DNA from: Arthrobacter sp. TPD3018
Lineage (GTDB): Bacteria > Pseudomonadota > Alphaproteobacteria > Sphingomonadales > Sphingomonadaceae
NCBI GenBank assembly: GCA_003075315.1
Contig: QDFQ01000001.1
Location: 911,998 to 975,997, forward strand
DNA length: 64,000 nt
Direction: 5' to 3'
Part shown: positions 35,075 through 44,298 of the stretch, piece by piece
Position numbering within the stretch: position 1 is the first letter of the stretch
Layout of the letters: every line of letters begins with the position of its first letter
Notes under the pieces: generated by a model
Seen by the model: the letters and a program-made list of their open reading frames with translations, nothing else
Database searches by the model: none
Told to the model about the DNA's origin: nothing
Translations under genes and position numbers: made by a program

Positions 35075-35192
35075 CCGAATGATGGATAGCGCTTGCCCTT
35101 CAAGGCGTTAAAGCGGACCCTCAGAACTTCTGCGATGCAACGGCGTTGTGCGTGCGGTTCGGAAGGCAGGCGCCTTCGAGGATGAGGGTCGA

Positions 35193-37652
35193 GTGAGGCA
35201 TTCGGGGTCAGAGGCGCAACCGGCCGAACAGCTGGCGGCGATGTATGCGGCATCGTCGGTCGGGCTCGCGATCCTCGATCCCGATCTGCGCTATGTCTGG
35301 TTGGACGATCGGTTCGCGCGGCTCAGCGGCGTGTCGGTCGCCGATCATATCGGGCGCACCGTGGGCGAGATCACGCCCGACCGCGCCGGGCCCGCCGTAG
35401 CGCTGGCCGCACGGGTGCTGGCGGGCGAAACGGTCAAGGGGCTCGAGATGACCGGCCCCGACGGCACGAGCGTGTGGCGGCAGAACTGGCTGCCGATCCG
35501 CGACGGCGCGGGCCAGCTCACCGGTATCGGCGTGTCGGTGCAGGATGTGACGGAGGAACGTCGCGCCGAACGCGCCATCGCCACGCTCAACCGGATCAAC
35601 ACCGCGCTCGCGGCCGAACACGACCTCGAACGGCTGGTGCAGATGGTCACCGATGCCGGGGTCGAGCTGACCGGCGCGTCGGTCGGTGCCTTCTTCCATA
35701 ACGTCATGGACGACAGCGGCGAACGGCTGCACCTGTTCACGCTGTCGGGCGGCGATCGCGGCGACTTCATCCGGCTGGGCCGCCCGCGCGGCACCAATGT
35801 GCTTGGCCCGATCTTCCGCAACGAGGTGATCCGGTCGGACAACATCACCCGCGATCCCCGCTACGGCGCCAACGCCCCCTTTGCCGGCATGCCGCCGGGC
35901 CACCCGGAGGTGACGAGCTACCTCGCCGTGCCGGTGGTGTCGCGGCACGGTCAGGTGCTGGGCGGCCTGCTATTCGGCCACCCCCATGCCGATCGCTTTT
36001 CGCAGCGTCACGAGGACCTGATCCTCGGTCTCGCCGCGCAGGCGGCCGTGGCGATCGAGAATGCGCGCCTGCTCGCTGCGGTCCAGTCCGCCAACGAGCG
36101 GCTCGAACGGCGGGTCGAGGAACGCACCGCCGAGCGCGATCGCGTCTGGAACCTCTCGCGGGACCTTCTCGTCGTGGTCGAACCCGATGGCCGGTTCCGG
36201 TCGGTCAACCCCGCCTGGACGGCGCTACTCGGCCATTCGCAGCACGATGTCGCGGGGCGACCCGTCACGGATTTCGTCCACCCCGACGATATCGCCATGA
36301 CCCAGGCGGCGCTCGCCGCGGCGGCGTCCGGCGCGGACGTACCGGTGGTCGAAAACCGCTATATCGCCCATGACGGATCGCTGCGGTGCATTTCCTGGCT
36401 GACCTCGACCGAAGGCGGCCTGATCTACGGTTCGGGCCGCGACGTGACCGAGGCGCGGCGGAAGGACGAGGCGCTTCAGCGCACCGAAGAGGCGTTGCGG
36501 CAAAGCCAGAAGATGGAGGCGATCGGCCAGCTGACCGGCGGCGTCGCGCACGATTTCAACAATCTGCTGACGCCGATCCTCGGCGGTCTCGACTTCCTGC
36601 GCCGCAAGCTTCCGGACGGCGACCGCGGTCTCCGCCTGCTCGACAGCGCGATCCAGTCCGCTGAGCGCGCCAGCACCCTGGTGCAGCGCCTGCTCGCCTT
36701 CGCGCGGCGCCAACCGTTGCAGCCCGATGCGGTCGATCTGGTCGCGCTGACGCAGGACATGGCGGCGCTGCTCACGACGACGGTCGGCCCGCAGATTCAG
36801 CTGGTCATCGACGCGCCCGAACGGCTGCTGCCGGCGATCGCCGATCGCAACCAGGTGGAAATGGCGCTGCTGAACCTCGCGGTGAACGCGCGCGATGCGA
36901 TGCCCACGGGCGGCGTGATGCGTGTCGCGCTTGGCCAGCGGCATCTGGCGGAGGCGGAGCACCCGCTCGCGCCCGGCGACTATGTCTACCTCAGCGTCTC
37001 TGACACGGGCCACGGCATGGACGCCGCCACGCTCGCCCGCGCGATCGAGCCGTTCTTCTCCACCAAGGGCGTTGGCCGCGGCACGGGTCTGGGCCTGTCG
37101 ATGGTCCATGGGCTCGCAAGCCAGCTCGGCGGCACGTTCCGGCTCGCCAGTACGCCGGGGGCTGGAACGGTTGCCGAACTGTGGCTGCCGGCCAGCCTCG
37201 TGTCCGTCACGCCCGTTCCCGACGCGACCGGGGCGGCGCCGGTGCATGGCGCGGGCTGCGTCTTGCTGGTCGACGACGAGGGCGCAGTGCGGGCCGCGGC
37301 GGCGCAGATGCTGCACGACATCGGCTATCGCGTGGTCGAGGCCGACAATGCGGACGCCGCGCTCCGCCTGATCCACGAGGGCCTGTCGCCAGACCTCCTC
37401 GTCTCGGACCATCTGATGCCCGGCATGACCGGCACCGAATTGGCGCGCCGCCTGCGCGCGGACCGCCCGGACCTCGGCGTACTGATCGTCTCGGACTATG
37501 CCGATGTCGAGACGCTCTCGCCCGATCTCGCCCACCTCTCCAAGCCGTTCCGCGAGGCCGATCTCGCCGCGGCGCTGGCAGGTCCCAAGGTGTTCGCCGC
37601 CTCGGTGCGCGGGGCCGCGCCCGGCGTGGAGGCCGCGTCGTCGCTTCTGTGA
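35193..37652 (+). CDS. hybrid histidine kinase with PAS, GAF, PAS and receiver domains
   Basis: About 819-residue cytoplasmic sensor without membrane segments. Order: PAS (about residues 15-130, LAILDPDLRYVWLDDRFARL), GAF (145-310, with TLNRINTALAAEHDLERLVQ and AAQAAVAIENARLL), a coiled-coil-like ERRVEERTAERD segment, a second PAS (330-440), kinase (GGVAHDFNNLLTP with His near 453; NLAVNARDAM; SDTGHGMD; GRGTGLGLSMV) and a receiver (LLVSDHLMPGM with Asp near 739; LSKPF). The kinase is of the HDFNN type shared with FixL/NtrB-like proteins. The chosen GTG follows a GAGGATGAGGG stretch; an upstream GTG at 35148 is also in frame. The signal and output are unknown. It is co-directional with the two-component genes but separated by 118 bases. 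Confidence 0.9.
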   Translation: MRHSGSEAQPAEQLAAMYAASSVGLAILDPDLRYVWLDDRFARLSGVSVADHIGRTVGEITPDRAGPAVALAARVLAGETVKGLEMTGPDGTSVWRQNWLPIRDGAGQLTGIGVSVQDVTEERRAERAIATLNRINTALAAEHDLERLVQMVTDAGVELTGASVGAFFHNVMDDSGERLHLFTLSGGDRGDFIRLGRPRGTNVLGPIFRNEVIRSDNITRDPRYGANAPFAGMPPGHPEVTSYLAVPVVSRHGQVLGGLLFGHPHADRFSQRHEDLILGLAAQAAVAIENARLLAAVQSANERLERRVEERTAERDRVWNLSRDLLVVVEPDGRFRSVNPAWTALLGHSQHDVAGRPVTDFVHPDDIAMTQAALAAAASGADVPVVENRYIAHDGSLRCISWLTSTEGGLIYGSGRDVTEARRKDEALQRTEEALRQSQKMEAIGQLTGGVAHDFNNLLTPILGGLDFLRRKLPDGDRGLRLLDSAIQSAERASTLVQRLLAFARRQPLQPDAVDLVALTQDMAALLTTTVGPQIQLVIDAPERLLPAIADRNQVEMALLNLAVNARDAMPTGGVMRVALGQRHLAEAEHPLAPGDYVYLSVSDTGHGMDAATLARAIEPFFSTKGVGRGTGLGLSMVHGLASQLGGTFRLASTPGAGTVAELWLPASLVSVTPVPDATGAAPVHGAGCVLLVDDEGAVRAAAAQMLHDIGYRVVEADNADAALRLIHEGLSPDLLVSDHLMPGMTGTELARRLRADRPDLGVLIVSDYADVETLSPDLAHLSKPFREADLAAALAGPKVFAASVRGAAPGVEAASSLL

Positions 37653-37712
37653 CGCCGCGCGGCGATCGGCTACATCCGGTCGTTTAATACCCTTCGCGCT
37701 TCAGGATGTCCC

Positions 37713-39017
37713 ATGCCCGTCACCGATATCGCCACGCGCGTCTACAATCACGGCTGGCGGCTGGACCCGGTGGTGCGCAGCCTGCTCGACACCGATTTCT
37801 ACAAATTGCTGATGCTGCAGCTCATCTGGCAGCGGCATGCCGACGTGCAGGCGACCTTCGCGCTGATCAACCGCACCACGTCGGTGCGCCTGGGCGAGGT
37901 GATCGACGAACGCGAGCTGCGCGAACAGCTCGATCACGCCCGGTCGCTACGCTTTTCGAAGCGCGAGCTGATCTGGCTCGCCGGCAACAGCTTTTACGGC
38001 AAGCAGCGCATGTTCGCGCCCGATTTCCTCGCCTGGCTCGCCGACTTCCGCCTGCCTGATTACGAGCTGCGCACCATCGACGGCCAGTTCGAACTCCATT
38101 TCGACGGGCCCTGGACGCACACGACGATGTGGGAAATTCCGGCGCTCGCCATCGTCAACGAACTGCGTTCGCGCGCCGCGCTGAAGGGCAGGGGGCGGTT
38201 CGAACTCGATATCCTCTACGCCCGCGCCAAGGCCAAGCTATGGGACAAGGTGGAGCGGTTGCGCGCCATCCCCGACCTCGTCCTGTCGGACTTCGGCACG
38301 CGGCGGCGCCACGGCTTCCTGTGGCAGCGCTGGTGCGTCGAGGCGGTGAAGGAAGGTCTGGGCAGCCGCTTCATCGGCACCTCGAACGTCCTGCTGGCGA
38401 TGGACAACGATCTGGAGGCGATCGGCACCAACGCGCACGAGCTGCCGATGGTGTTGGCGGCGCTGGCGGATGACGATGCCGGGGTCGCCGCCGCGCCCTA
38501 TCGCGTGCTGGAGGAATGGCGCGCGCATTACGATGGCAATCTGCTGATCGCGCTGCCCGACGCCTTCGGCACCGCGGCCTTCCTGCGGCATGCCCCCGAC
38601 TGGCTGGCCGACTGGACCGGCTTCCGCCCCGATTCGATGCCGCCGATCGAGGGGGGCGAACAGATCATGGCCTGGTGGCAGGCGCATGGCGTCGATCCGC
38701 GTCAGCGGCTGCTGATCTTTTCTGACGGTATGGACGTCGACAGTATCGAAGCGACCGCGCGCCATTTCCGTGGCCGGGTGCGCACCAGCTTCGGCTGGGG
38801 CACCAACCTGACCAACGACTTCCGCGGCTGCGATCCTGAGGGCGGCCATGCGCTGGAGCCCATCTCGCTGGTTGCGAAGGTCATCGCCGCCAACGGCCGG
38901 CCGGCGGTGAAACTATCGGACAATCCCGCCAAGGCGACTGGCGATCCCGCTGAAATCGCGCGGTATCGCCGCATCTTCGGCGACGAGGGCCGGCCGGCGC
39001 GCAGCGTCACGGTGTGA
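37713..39017 (+). CDS. pncB: nicotinate phosphoribosyltransferase
   Basis: 434-residue enzyme of the NAD salvage pathway, joining nicotinate and PRPP to nicotinate mononucleotide. Family features include [17 protein letters not shown] near the N terminus, [17 protein letters not shown], the [12 protein letters not shown] region, and [11 protein letters not shown] with [22 protein letters not shown] at the C terminus. Length matches bacterial PncB proteins. It stands alone, 60 bases after the hybrid kinase, with no terminator visible between, so co-transcription is possible but functionally unexplained. Confidence 0.95.
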   Translation: MPVTDIATRVYNHGWRLDPVVRSLLDTDFYKLLMLQLIWQRHADVQATFALINRTTSVRLGEVIDERELREQLDHARSLRFSKRELIWLAGNSFYGKQRMFAPDFLAWLADFRLPDYELRTIDGQFELHFDGPWTHTTMWEIPALAIVNELRSRAALKGRGRFELDILYARAKAKLWDKVERLRAIPDLVLSDFGTRRRHGFLWQRWCVEAVKEGLGSRFIGTSNVLLAMDNDLEAIGTNAHELPMVLAALADDDAGVAAAPYRVLEEWRAHYDGNLLIALPDAFGTAAFLRHAPDWLADWTGFRPDSMPPIEGGEQIMAWWQAHGVDPRQRLLIFSDGMDVDSIEATARHFRGRVRTSFGWGTNLTNDFRGCDPEGGHALEPISLVAKVIAANGRPAVKLSDNPAKATGDPAEIARYRRIFGDEGRPARSVTV

Positions 39018-39074
39018 CGCCGCCTTCCCCTTGCCGCGATCGTGACCGATCGAGATTGGTCCGTTTTGCACAAA

Positions 39075-39084
39075 ATGTTAACAT
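39075..39084. promoter_or_regulatory. short AT-rich palindrome before the GGDEF gene
   Basis: ATGTTAACAT is a perfect palindrome in the GC-rich leader of the diguanylate cyclase gene, 37 bases before its start. Such a sequence can be a regulator site. Its length is too short to be convincing alone. Confidence 0.25.
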
Positions 39085-39120
39085 GCGCGGCCCATAAGCT
39101 CCGCCGGAACGGAGTTGATT

Positions 39121-40254
39121 GTGTCGGTCATCGGGACATTCCTGCGCAGGGCAGAGCGGGCGTTTGATCGCGCGCTGGGTGTCCCCCACCATGATGCGGC
39201 TTTGCGTGCCGATCTGATCGACACGATGATGCTGCGCCCCTTGGGCGTGCTGACCGCAAGCCTCGGCTTTCTGCTGATGAGCGCGTCCGCCTGCTGGTTC
39301 GCGCGGACCGGCTGGGCCTTTGCATGGCTGATCGCCGACCTCGTCCTGCTCACGGCCCGCGTCGTGCCGGCGTGGATCGCGTGGCGGACGAACCGGCGTG
39401 TGCCCTATCGCATCGCCCGCATCATCATTCTGCTGGCCAGCGTGATGTTCGCGACCTTCGGCGTCGGCTGCGCGTTCAGCTTCGCCACCGGAATCCAGGA
39501 ATTGCAGCTGGCCGCGACGATGGCGGTCATGGCACTGTTCACCGGCCTTGCCATTCGCTGGGCCGCCCTGCCGCGGCTCAGCATCGCGATGCACGTCATC
39601 GTGGGCGCACCGATGGCCTGCGCGCTCGCCGGGATCAACGCCTTCGTCTTCCTGCTGTTCGCGGTGCTCGCGATCGGGTCGATCGTGCTGACCGTCCAGA
39701 ACAATCGCACGCTGCTGGCGGTCCTCGCCGCCAAGCGTCAGGCGCAGCAGCTCGCGCGTACCGACGTGCTGACGCAGCTGGTCAACCGCGCCGGCCTGGA
39801 TATCGAGCTCGAACGCCTGGCGGGCACCAGCACCCGATCCGTGTCGCTGCTGTTCCTCGACCTCGACGGGTTCAAGGGTATCAACGACCACTATGGCCAC
39901 GCCGCCGGCGACCGGGTGCTCGTGGAGATCGGCGCGCGTCTGCGCGCTGTGGCCGGCGAAAAGGTAGTCGCGCGGCTCGGCGGCGACGAGTTCGTGATCG
40001 TCCTGCCCGATGCCGGCGCCCAGTCGGCGGAGGCCATGGCCGCCGCCGCGCGCCACGCCATCACCCATCCGATCCATCTGCGCGAACAGGGCGCCCTGGT
40101 CAGCGTCGGCGTCAGCCTTGGCTGCGCGAGCGGCTCGCTCGCGGTCGATGGCGCCGTGCGGCTGCTGGCCGATGCCGACGCCGCACTCTATGCCGCCAAG
40201 CGGCGCCGCCATCGGCAGGCCGCCCGCCCGGCCGCGCCGCGCAACGCGGCCTGA
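39121..40254 (+). CDS. membrane-bound diguanylate cyclase (GGDEF protein)
   Basis: About 377-residue protein. Five or six membrane helices fill residues 40-200 (LGVLTASLGFLLMSASACWFA and others), a sensory membrane part without a recognised name. A GGDEF domain follows: VSLLFLDLDGFKGINDHYGHAAGD and the active-site loop RLGGDEFVIVLP. The intact GGDEF signature predicts synthesis of cyclic di-GMP from GTP. There is no inhibitory RxxD motif five residues before it that I can see. Start is GTG at 39121, with GGAG six bases upstream; a TTG at 39115 is also in frame. It is a single gene. Confidence 0.9.
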   Translation: MSVIGTFLRRAERAFDRALGVPHHDAALRADLIDTMMLRPLGVLTASLGFLLMSASACWFARTGWAFAWLIADLVLLTARVVPAWIAWRTNRRVPYRIARIIILLASVMFATFGVGCAFSFATGIQELQLAATMAVMALFTGLAIRWAALPRLSIAMHVIVGAPMACALAGINAFVFLLFAVLAIGSIVLTVQNNRTLLAVLAAKRQAQQLARTDVLTQLVNRAGLDIELERLAGTSTRSVSLLFLDLDGFKGINDHYGHAAGDRVLVEIGARLRAVAGEKVVARLGGDEFVIVLPDAGAQSAEAMAAAARHAITHPIHLREQGALVSVGVSLGCASGSLAVDGAVRLLADADAALYAAKRRRHRQAARPAAPRNAA

Positions 40255-40263
40255 CGCTGCCGC

Positions 40264-41457
40264 CTACAGCGTCTTTTCGTAGACGGTGTAGGTCTTGTTG
40301 ACCCGGCTCTGGATCGTCTCGGCGATCGATCGCATCCCCTGATTGTCCTCCAGGATCCAGCCGATCTCGCCGCGGCTCGCGCCATAGCGCTCCACCGACG
40401 CGCGGCGGATATATTCGATCATCATGAAGGCGAGCTGGCTCGCCATCCGCGACGATTGCAGCTCTTTCACCACGCCCATCAGCGGCACGCGCATCGTGCG
40501 CACCTTGGGATGGCGCAGCCACAGCAACAGCTTCGCCCAGCCGAACGGCAGCAGCGATCCGTTCAGCGGCTTGATAGCTTCGTTGAGGTCGGGAAGCGTG
40601 ATCATGAACGCCACCGGCTTGCCGTCCAGTTCGGCGATGCGGATCAGGTCGTTGAACACGATCGGCTTCAGCTTGACGCCGACGTCCTTGATCTCGGGCG
40701 GGGTGAGGGGGACGAAGCCCCAATTGTCGCTCCACGCATCGTTCAGGATGGCGAGGATGATCGCCGCCTCTTCCTCGAACTTGCGCTTGTCCACCTCGCG
40801 CACGACGATGCGTGGATTGTTCTCGCCTGATTTGATGATCCGTTTGACGATCGGCGGGAATTCCTGGGTGATATCCAGTTCGTAGGTGAAGAGCTGCTTG
40901 GCCGTCGTATAGCCGGCACGCTCGATCCACCCCTGATAGTCTGGCTTGGCATGGCCCATCATGATCGTCGGCGCATGGTCGAAACCCTGCACCAGCAGAC
41001 CCGGCTCTTCCCAGATCGACTGCGAGATCGGCCCCAGCGCGCGCGTGATGCCCTGCGCGCGCAACCAGTCCTCGGCCTTGGCGAGCAGCGCGATGAAGAT
41101 ATCCTCGCGCTCGGCATCCATCAGGCCCCATTGGCCGACGCCGGGGCCGAAGCCCTGCACCGCCGGCATGGTCAGCGCCAGCGTATCGATATGCGCGGAG
41201 ATGCGCCCGACCACGCGGCCGCCCTCGCGCGCCAGAAACAATTGCGCCTTGGCGTGGCTGTACCAGCCGTTCTTCTCGGGCGTGATCAGGCCCAGCGCCT
41301 CGCCCTTCAGCGGCGGCACCCAGTGGGGATCGTCCTTGTACAGCCGGAACGGCAGGTCGACGAACGCCTTGCGGTCGCTCTTGTTGGTGACGGGCGTAAT
41401 CGTCAGGTCGCTCAAGATAGGCCTCCCATTTGGAACGCGATCTAGCACGTCGGGCAA
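40264..41457 (-). CDS. GNAT-like protein, candidate bacterial ceramide synthase
   Basis: 397-residue soluble protein. It matches a sphingomonad family often labelled 'dATP pyrophosphohydrolase' or N-acetyltransferase, with the conserved segments DLPFRLYKDDPHWVPPLKGE, FGPGVGQWGLMDAE and LGPISQSIWEEPGLLVQGFD. A homologue in Caulobacter was reported to acylate sphinganine (bCerS), a GNAT-superfamily enzyme. Here it lies 3 kb from LptF/G genes and 8 kb from serine palmitoyltransferase, which makes an acyltransferase role in glycosphingolipid synthesis the best hypothesis. The label is from memory of the family, and direct GNAT motifs are weak. It diverges from the desaturase gene. Confidence 0.6.
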   Translation of the reverse strand: MPDVLDRVPNGRPILSDLTITPVTNKSDRKAFVDLPFRLYKDDPHWVPPLKGEALGLITPEKNGWYSHAKAQLFLAREGGRVVGRISAHIDTLALTMPAVQGFGPGVGQWGLMDAEREDIFIALLAKAEDWLRAQGITRALGPISQSIWEEPGLLVQGFDHAPTIMMGHAKPDYQGWIERAGYTTAKQLFTYELDITQEFPPIVKRIIKSGENNPRIVVREVDKRKFEEEAAIILAILNDAWSDNWGFVPLTPPEIKDVGVKLKPIVFNDLIRIAELDGKPVAFMITLPDLNEAIKPLNGSLLPFGWAKLLLWLRHPKVRTMRVPLMGVVKELQSSRMASQLAFMMIEYIRRASVERYGASRGEIGWILEDNQGMRSIAETIQSRVNKTYTVYEKTL

Positions 41458-41548
41458 CCGGGTCGAGTGACGATTCCGTCATCTGTGATCGAGAGGATGC
41501 GGCGTCCCACGCCTGTAAATGCCACGCTGTCGCCACTATCTAGGGGCA

Positions 41549-42655
41549 ATGGACCACGCCATGGAAAGCTCGCTGACCCTTTTGCGCAGCCCCGCTCCGG
41601 CGGCGGCCGCCGCGCGGACCCCGCGCCCGCGGATTGCCGACGACAAGGCGATGCTGCGCGCCGCTGCCGAACTGACGCGCGACCTGATCGCGCCGCGCCC
41701 GGGCATCTACTGGGCCGATCTGATCGCCTCTGCGGTGATCGGCTACGGTGCGTTGGCGGTCGCGGTGACGGTGCAGGGCACCGGCTGGGTCGTGCTGGCT
41801 GCGGTGGTGTCGGCGCTGGCGCTGTACCGCGCGCTCAGCTTCATTCACGAAGTCAGCCACATGAAGCACAGCGCCTTGCCGCGCTTCCGCGGTGGCTGGA
41901 ATGCGCTGGTCGGCGTGCCGATGCTCACGCCCAGCTTCATGTACGAAGGCGTGCATAACCTGCACCATGCCAAGACGCGCTACGGCACGTCGGAGGATCC
42001 CGAATATCTGCCGCTCGCGCTGATGAAGCCCTGGACGCTGCCCGCGTTCGTCGTCATCTCCGCGCTGGCGCCGATCGCTCTGCTGATCCGCTATGCGATC
42101 CTGACGCCGGTTTCGCTGCTGTCGCCCAAGCTGCGCACGACGATCGTCGAACGGTATTCGGCGCTGGCGATCAACCCGTCCTTCCGCCGACGTGCGCCGG
42201 AGGGCGAGGCGAAGGTGCTGTGGAACCGTGTCGAAATCGCCGCCAGCCTCTGGGCCATCGCGATCGTCGTGCTGACGGCGACCGGCGTCTTTTCGCTGCG
42301 TGGCGTGCTGATCGCGCTCGCGATCGGATCGGGCGTCGCGGTGGTCAATCAGGTGCGCACCCTCGTCGCGCATCTGTGGGAAAATGACGGCGAGCCGATG
42401 AGCGTCACCGCGCAATATCTCGACTCGGTCAACGTGCCCCCGCCCGCGCTGCTGCCCGCGCTGTGGGCGCCGGTCGGCCTGCGCTACCATGCGCTGCACC
42501 ACCTGCTGCCCAGCTTGCCCTACCACTCGCTGGGCGAGGCGCACCGCCGCATCACCGCCGCGCTGGAGCAGGATTCGCCTTATCACAAGGCGAGCTATCC
42601 CGGCCTGCCGGGCCTGGTGAACAAGATCGTGCGGAGCACTTTCGTCGCCCGCTAA
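41549..42655 (+). CDS. fatty-acid desaturase/hydroxylase family membrane protein
   Basis: 368-residue membrane protein of the fatty-acid desaturase superfamily. Three histidine clusters that bind the di-iron centre are visible: HEVSH, HNLHH and the C-terminal RYHALHHLLP with a further His. Four membrane segments lie between them. The family desaturates or hydroxylates acyl chains or sphingoid lipids. The neighbouring candidate ceramide synthase, divergent across 91 bases, and the downstream spt locus favour a sphingolipid or fatty-acid modifying role. The ATG at 41549 gives MDHAMESSL; a second ATG at 41561 is possible. Confidence 0.8.
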   Translation: MDHAMESSLTLLRSPAPAAAAARTPRPRIADDKAMLRAAAELTRDLIAPRPGIYWADLIASAVIGYGALAVAVTVQGTGWVVLAAVVSALALYRALSFIHEVSHMKHSALPRFRGGWNALVGVPMLTPSFMYEGVHNLHHAKTRYGTSEDPEYLPLALMKPWTLPAFVVISALAPIALLIRYAILTPVSLLSPKLRTTIVERYSALAINPSFRRRAPEGEAKVLWNRVEIAASLWAIAIVVLTATGVFSLRGVLIALAIGSGVAVVNQVRTLVAHLWENDGEPMSVTAQYLDSVNVPPPALLPALWAPVGLRYHALHHLLPSLPYHSLGEAHRRITAALEQDSPYHKASYPGLPGLVNKIVRSTFVAR

Positions 42656-42703
42656 TCCGGCGTAGGTTGATACGATCGGGGCAGATCGAGGGGGAATGGT
42701 CGC

Positions 42704-43228
42704 ATGAGCATCGTGTTGGCCATGGCCCTGCTCGCGGAAGCGGCCATCGCGTCGCCGAACCCGCTGCCGAAGGGCACCGTCACGGTCGCCATACGGGCGG
42801 ACGACGATGAGGTGGCGGCCTTCACCGAAACCGTGGCATCGTCGCTGTCCGCCGCTGACTTTCTGGTGCTGCCGCCAGCCGGGCCGAGCCGCTATCAGGC
42901 CCGCGTTACGATCGATCGCGATGTCCGTGGCCTCGTCACTGCACCCGCACCGGTGGCGGGGCCCGATGTCAGCGTCGGCAATTGGGGCACCGGCGTCCGG
43001 ATCAGCCTGCCGACCCGCAAACAGGATCTGCGACCCCTGGTCGTGACGCGCATGACGCTGACCCTCGTCGACGTACGCAGCGATCGCACCCTATGGACGG
43101 GCACCGCGGTGACGACGCAGGTCGGTGGCACGGCCGCCGACGATCCGCACGCGCTCGGCACGAAGCTCGCCGACGCGCTGGTGGTGCGGATGCCCGCTCT
43201 TCTGGATGGTGCGCTGTCGATTCCCTGA
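42704..43228 (+). CDS. exported protein of unknown function (174 residues)
   Basis: 174-residue protein with a short hydrophobic N terminus (IVLAMALLAEAAIA) consistent with a signal peptide and a likely cleavage after ASP or AIA. A GAGGGGG sequence stands well before the ATG. The remainder is beta-rich with TVTVAIRADDDEVAAFTETV, then LPPAGPSRYQARVTID, VGNWGTGVRISLPTRKQDLRP and a C-terminal LVDVRSDRTLWTGTAVTT that resembles DUF4136-like exported proteins. I do not recognise it with certainty. It is 48 bases after the desaturase gene on the same strand, so it may be co-transcribed with it. Confidence 0.7.
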   Translation: MSIVLAMALLAEAAIASPNPLPKGTVTVAIRADDDEVAAFTETVASSLSAADFLVLPPAGPSRYQARVTIDRDVRGLVTAPAPVAGPDVSVGNWGTGVRISLPTRKQDLRPLVVTRMTLTLVDVRSDRTLWTGTAVTTQVGGTAADDPHALGTKLADALVVRMPALLDGALSIP

Positions 43229-43236
43229 CCGGCGGA

Positions 43237-43842
43237 TCACCCCATCTGATCGAACAGGCTCGGTATCGTGCCACTCGTCTGCGCGGCCAGCGTCGCGGCC
43301 GCATCGCGCGTGCGCTCGCTCCATCCGCGCGCCTGGCGTTCCTCGCTGCTCATCGCATCATACTGCGTCACCAGCGTCTGGCTGTAGGCCGCGAAGCTGC
43401 CACCGTGGATCGCGCCCGTCGCACTCTCCCGCTCGCGCGACTGAAGCGCGGCCTTGGCGGCGCTCACCTCAATCCGTGAAAAGCCGCCGGTCTGGTTGAG
43501 CGCGATCGCTGCCAGCGCCCGGCCCGACAGCTCGTCCAGCTTGGGCGTCGCCGTCTTGCCCGCGCTCTTATACTGGGCGTTCAGCGTCGCGCGTACCTCC
43601 TTGGACAGCGCGGTAAAATCCTTCGTGGCGTCGGCGATCTGCGCCGCGGCGCGCCTGGCCGGAAGCGAGATCGTCGCCACGTCGCCCTTGGTCGTACCGC
43701 TCGCCGTCGCGGTCTTGCCCGTCGGCATGGCGGACGTCGTCGTGGCTGTCGCTGGCGTGGATGCGCGGGTGGTCATCCCATAGCGCGAGGCCAGCTGCGC
43801 CCTCATCAACGCCGCGGCGCTGGTCCCGGTCAGATTCGCCAA
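43237..43842 (-). CDS. hypothetical protein (201 residues), Thr/Ala-rich N terminus
   Basis: 201 residues with no signal peptide or membrane segment. The first 60 are Thr/Ala/Ser-rich and probably disordered. The rest looks helical: AARRAAAQIADATKDFTALSKEV, LDELSGRALAAIALNQTGGFSRIE and a C-terminal AQTSGTIPSLFDQMG. The SRIEVSAAKAAL segment resembles helical spacers of flagellar or secretion accessory proteins, but I do not recognise a family. A TTG start (43842) has GGGGG six bases upstream; an ATG at 43806 would remove 12 residues. It is convergent with the preceding exported protein, with 8 bases between stops. Confidence 0.6.
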   Translation of the reverse strand: MANLTGTSAAALMRAQLASRYGMTTRASTPATATTTSAMPTGKTATASGTTKGDVATISLPARRAAAQIADATKDFTALSKEVRATLNAQYKSAGKTATPKLDELSGRALAAIALNQTGGFSRIEVSAAKAALQSRERESATGAIHGGSFAAYSQTLVTQYDAMSSEERQARGWSERTRDAAATLAAQTSGTIPSLFDQMG

Positions 43843-44020
43843 GATCGGCCCCCTTCATCCACAGCCGCGCGAAGAGGGCGACCGCGACGGCCGACGGTAA
43901 TCCGTCATGGTTAACGAACGATATGGCGACGTCCGTGTTGGATCGGCGGTCGGGACACTGTCTGAGATTGGGGGCCTAACCGTTTGATCCCACAGTCGAA
44001 TGTAGCCACCGGGCATTTGG

Positions 44021-44039
44021 CGCTGTCCTACACGCTGCC
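44021..44039. repeat. 19-base exact repeat (copy 2)
   Basis: CGCTGTCCTACACGCTGCC, identical to 14503-14521. Here it lies in a 456-base intergenic gap (43843-44298), otherwise filled by a GTCA/TGAC repeat and one hairpin. Confidence 0.6.
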
Positions 44040-44091
44040 CATTTGCCAAACCGTTGGACGCTCTTTCTCATCCCTTCTGCACCGCCCGATC

Positions 44092-44172
44092 GTCATCCCA
44101 GCGAAGGCTGGGATCTCTGCATTATGGCATGCAGCATGACCCGCAGGAGACCCAGCCGTCGCTGGGGCGTCG
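44092..44172. repeat. inverted repeat pair, CCCAGCGAAGGCTGGGA family
   Basis: Third copy of the 5755/26908 family, with a somewhat decayed right arm. It lies in the gap between the hypothetical gene and the lptG-like gene. Confidence 0.75.
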
Positions 44173-44240
44173 TCGTCAGTCGTCTGGCTTCGACCCAGGC
44201 CTGGGTCGCCCGGCCCACGCACGGGCGATCATCACCATTC

Positions 44241-44268
44241 CGGAAACGATCGGGTCAGAGCGTTTCCG
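44241..44268. terminator. hairpin downstream of the lptG-like gene
   Basis: CGGAAACG (44241-44248) and CGTTTCCG (44261-44268) are perfect inverted 8-base arms with a 12-base loop, 30 bases past the minus-strand lptG-like stop. There is no clear T run, so it may be an RNA-stabilising or processing hairpin closing the lipid operon. Confidence 0.4.
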
Positions 44269-44298
44269 TTAAGGTGTTCATGTTGTCTATCTTCGCGC

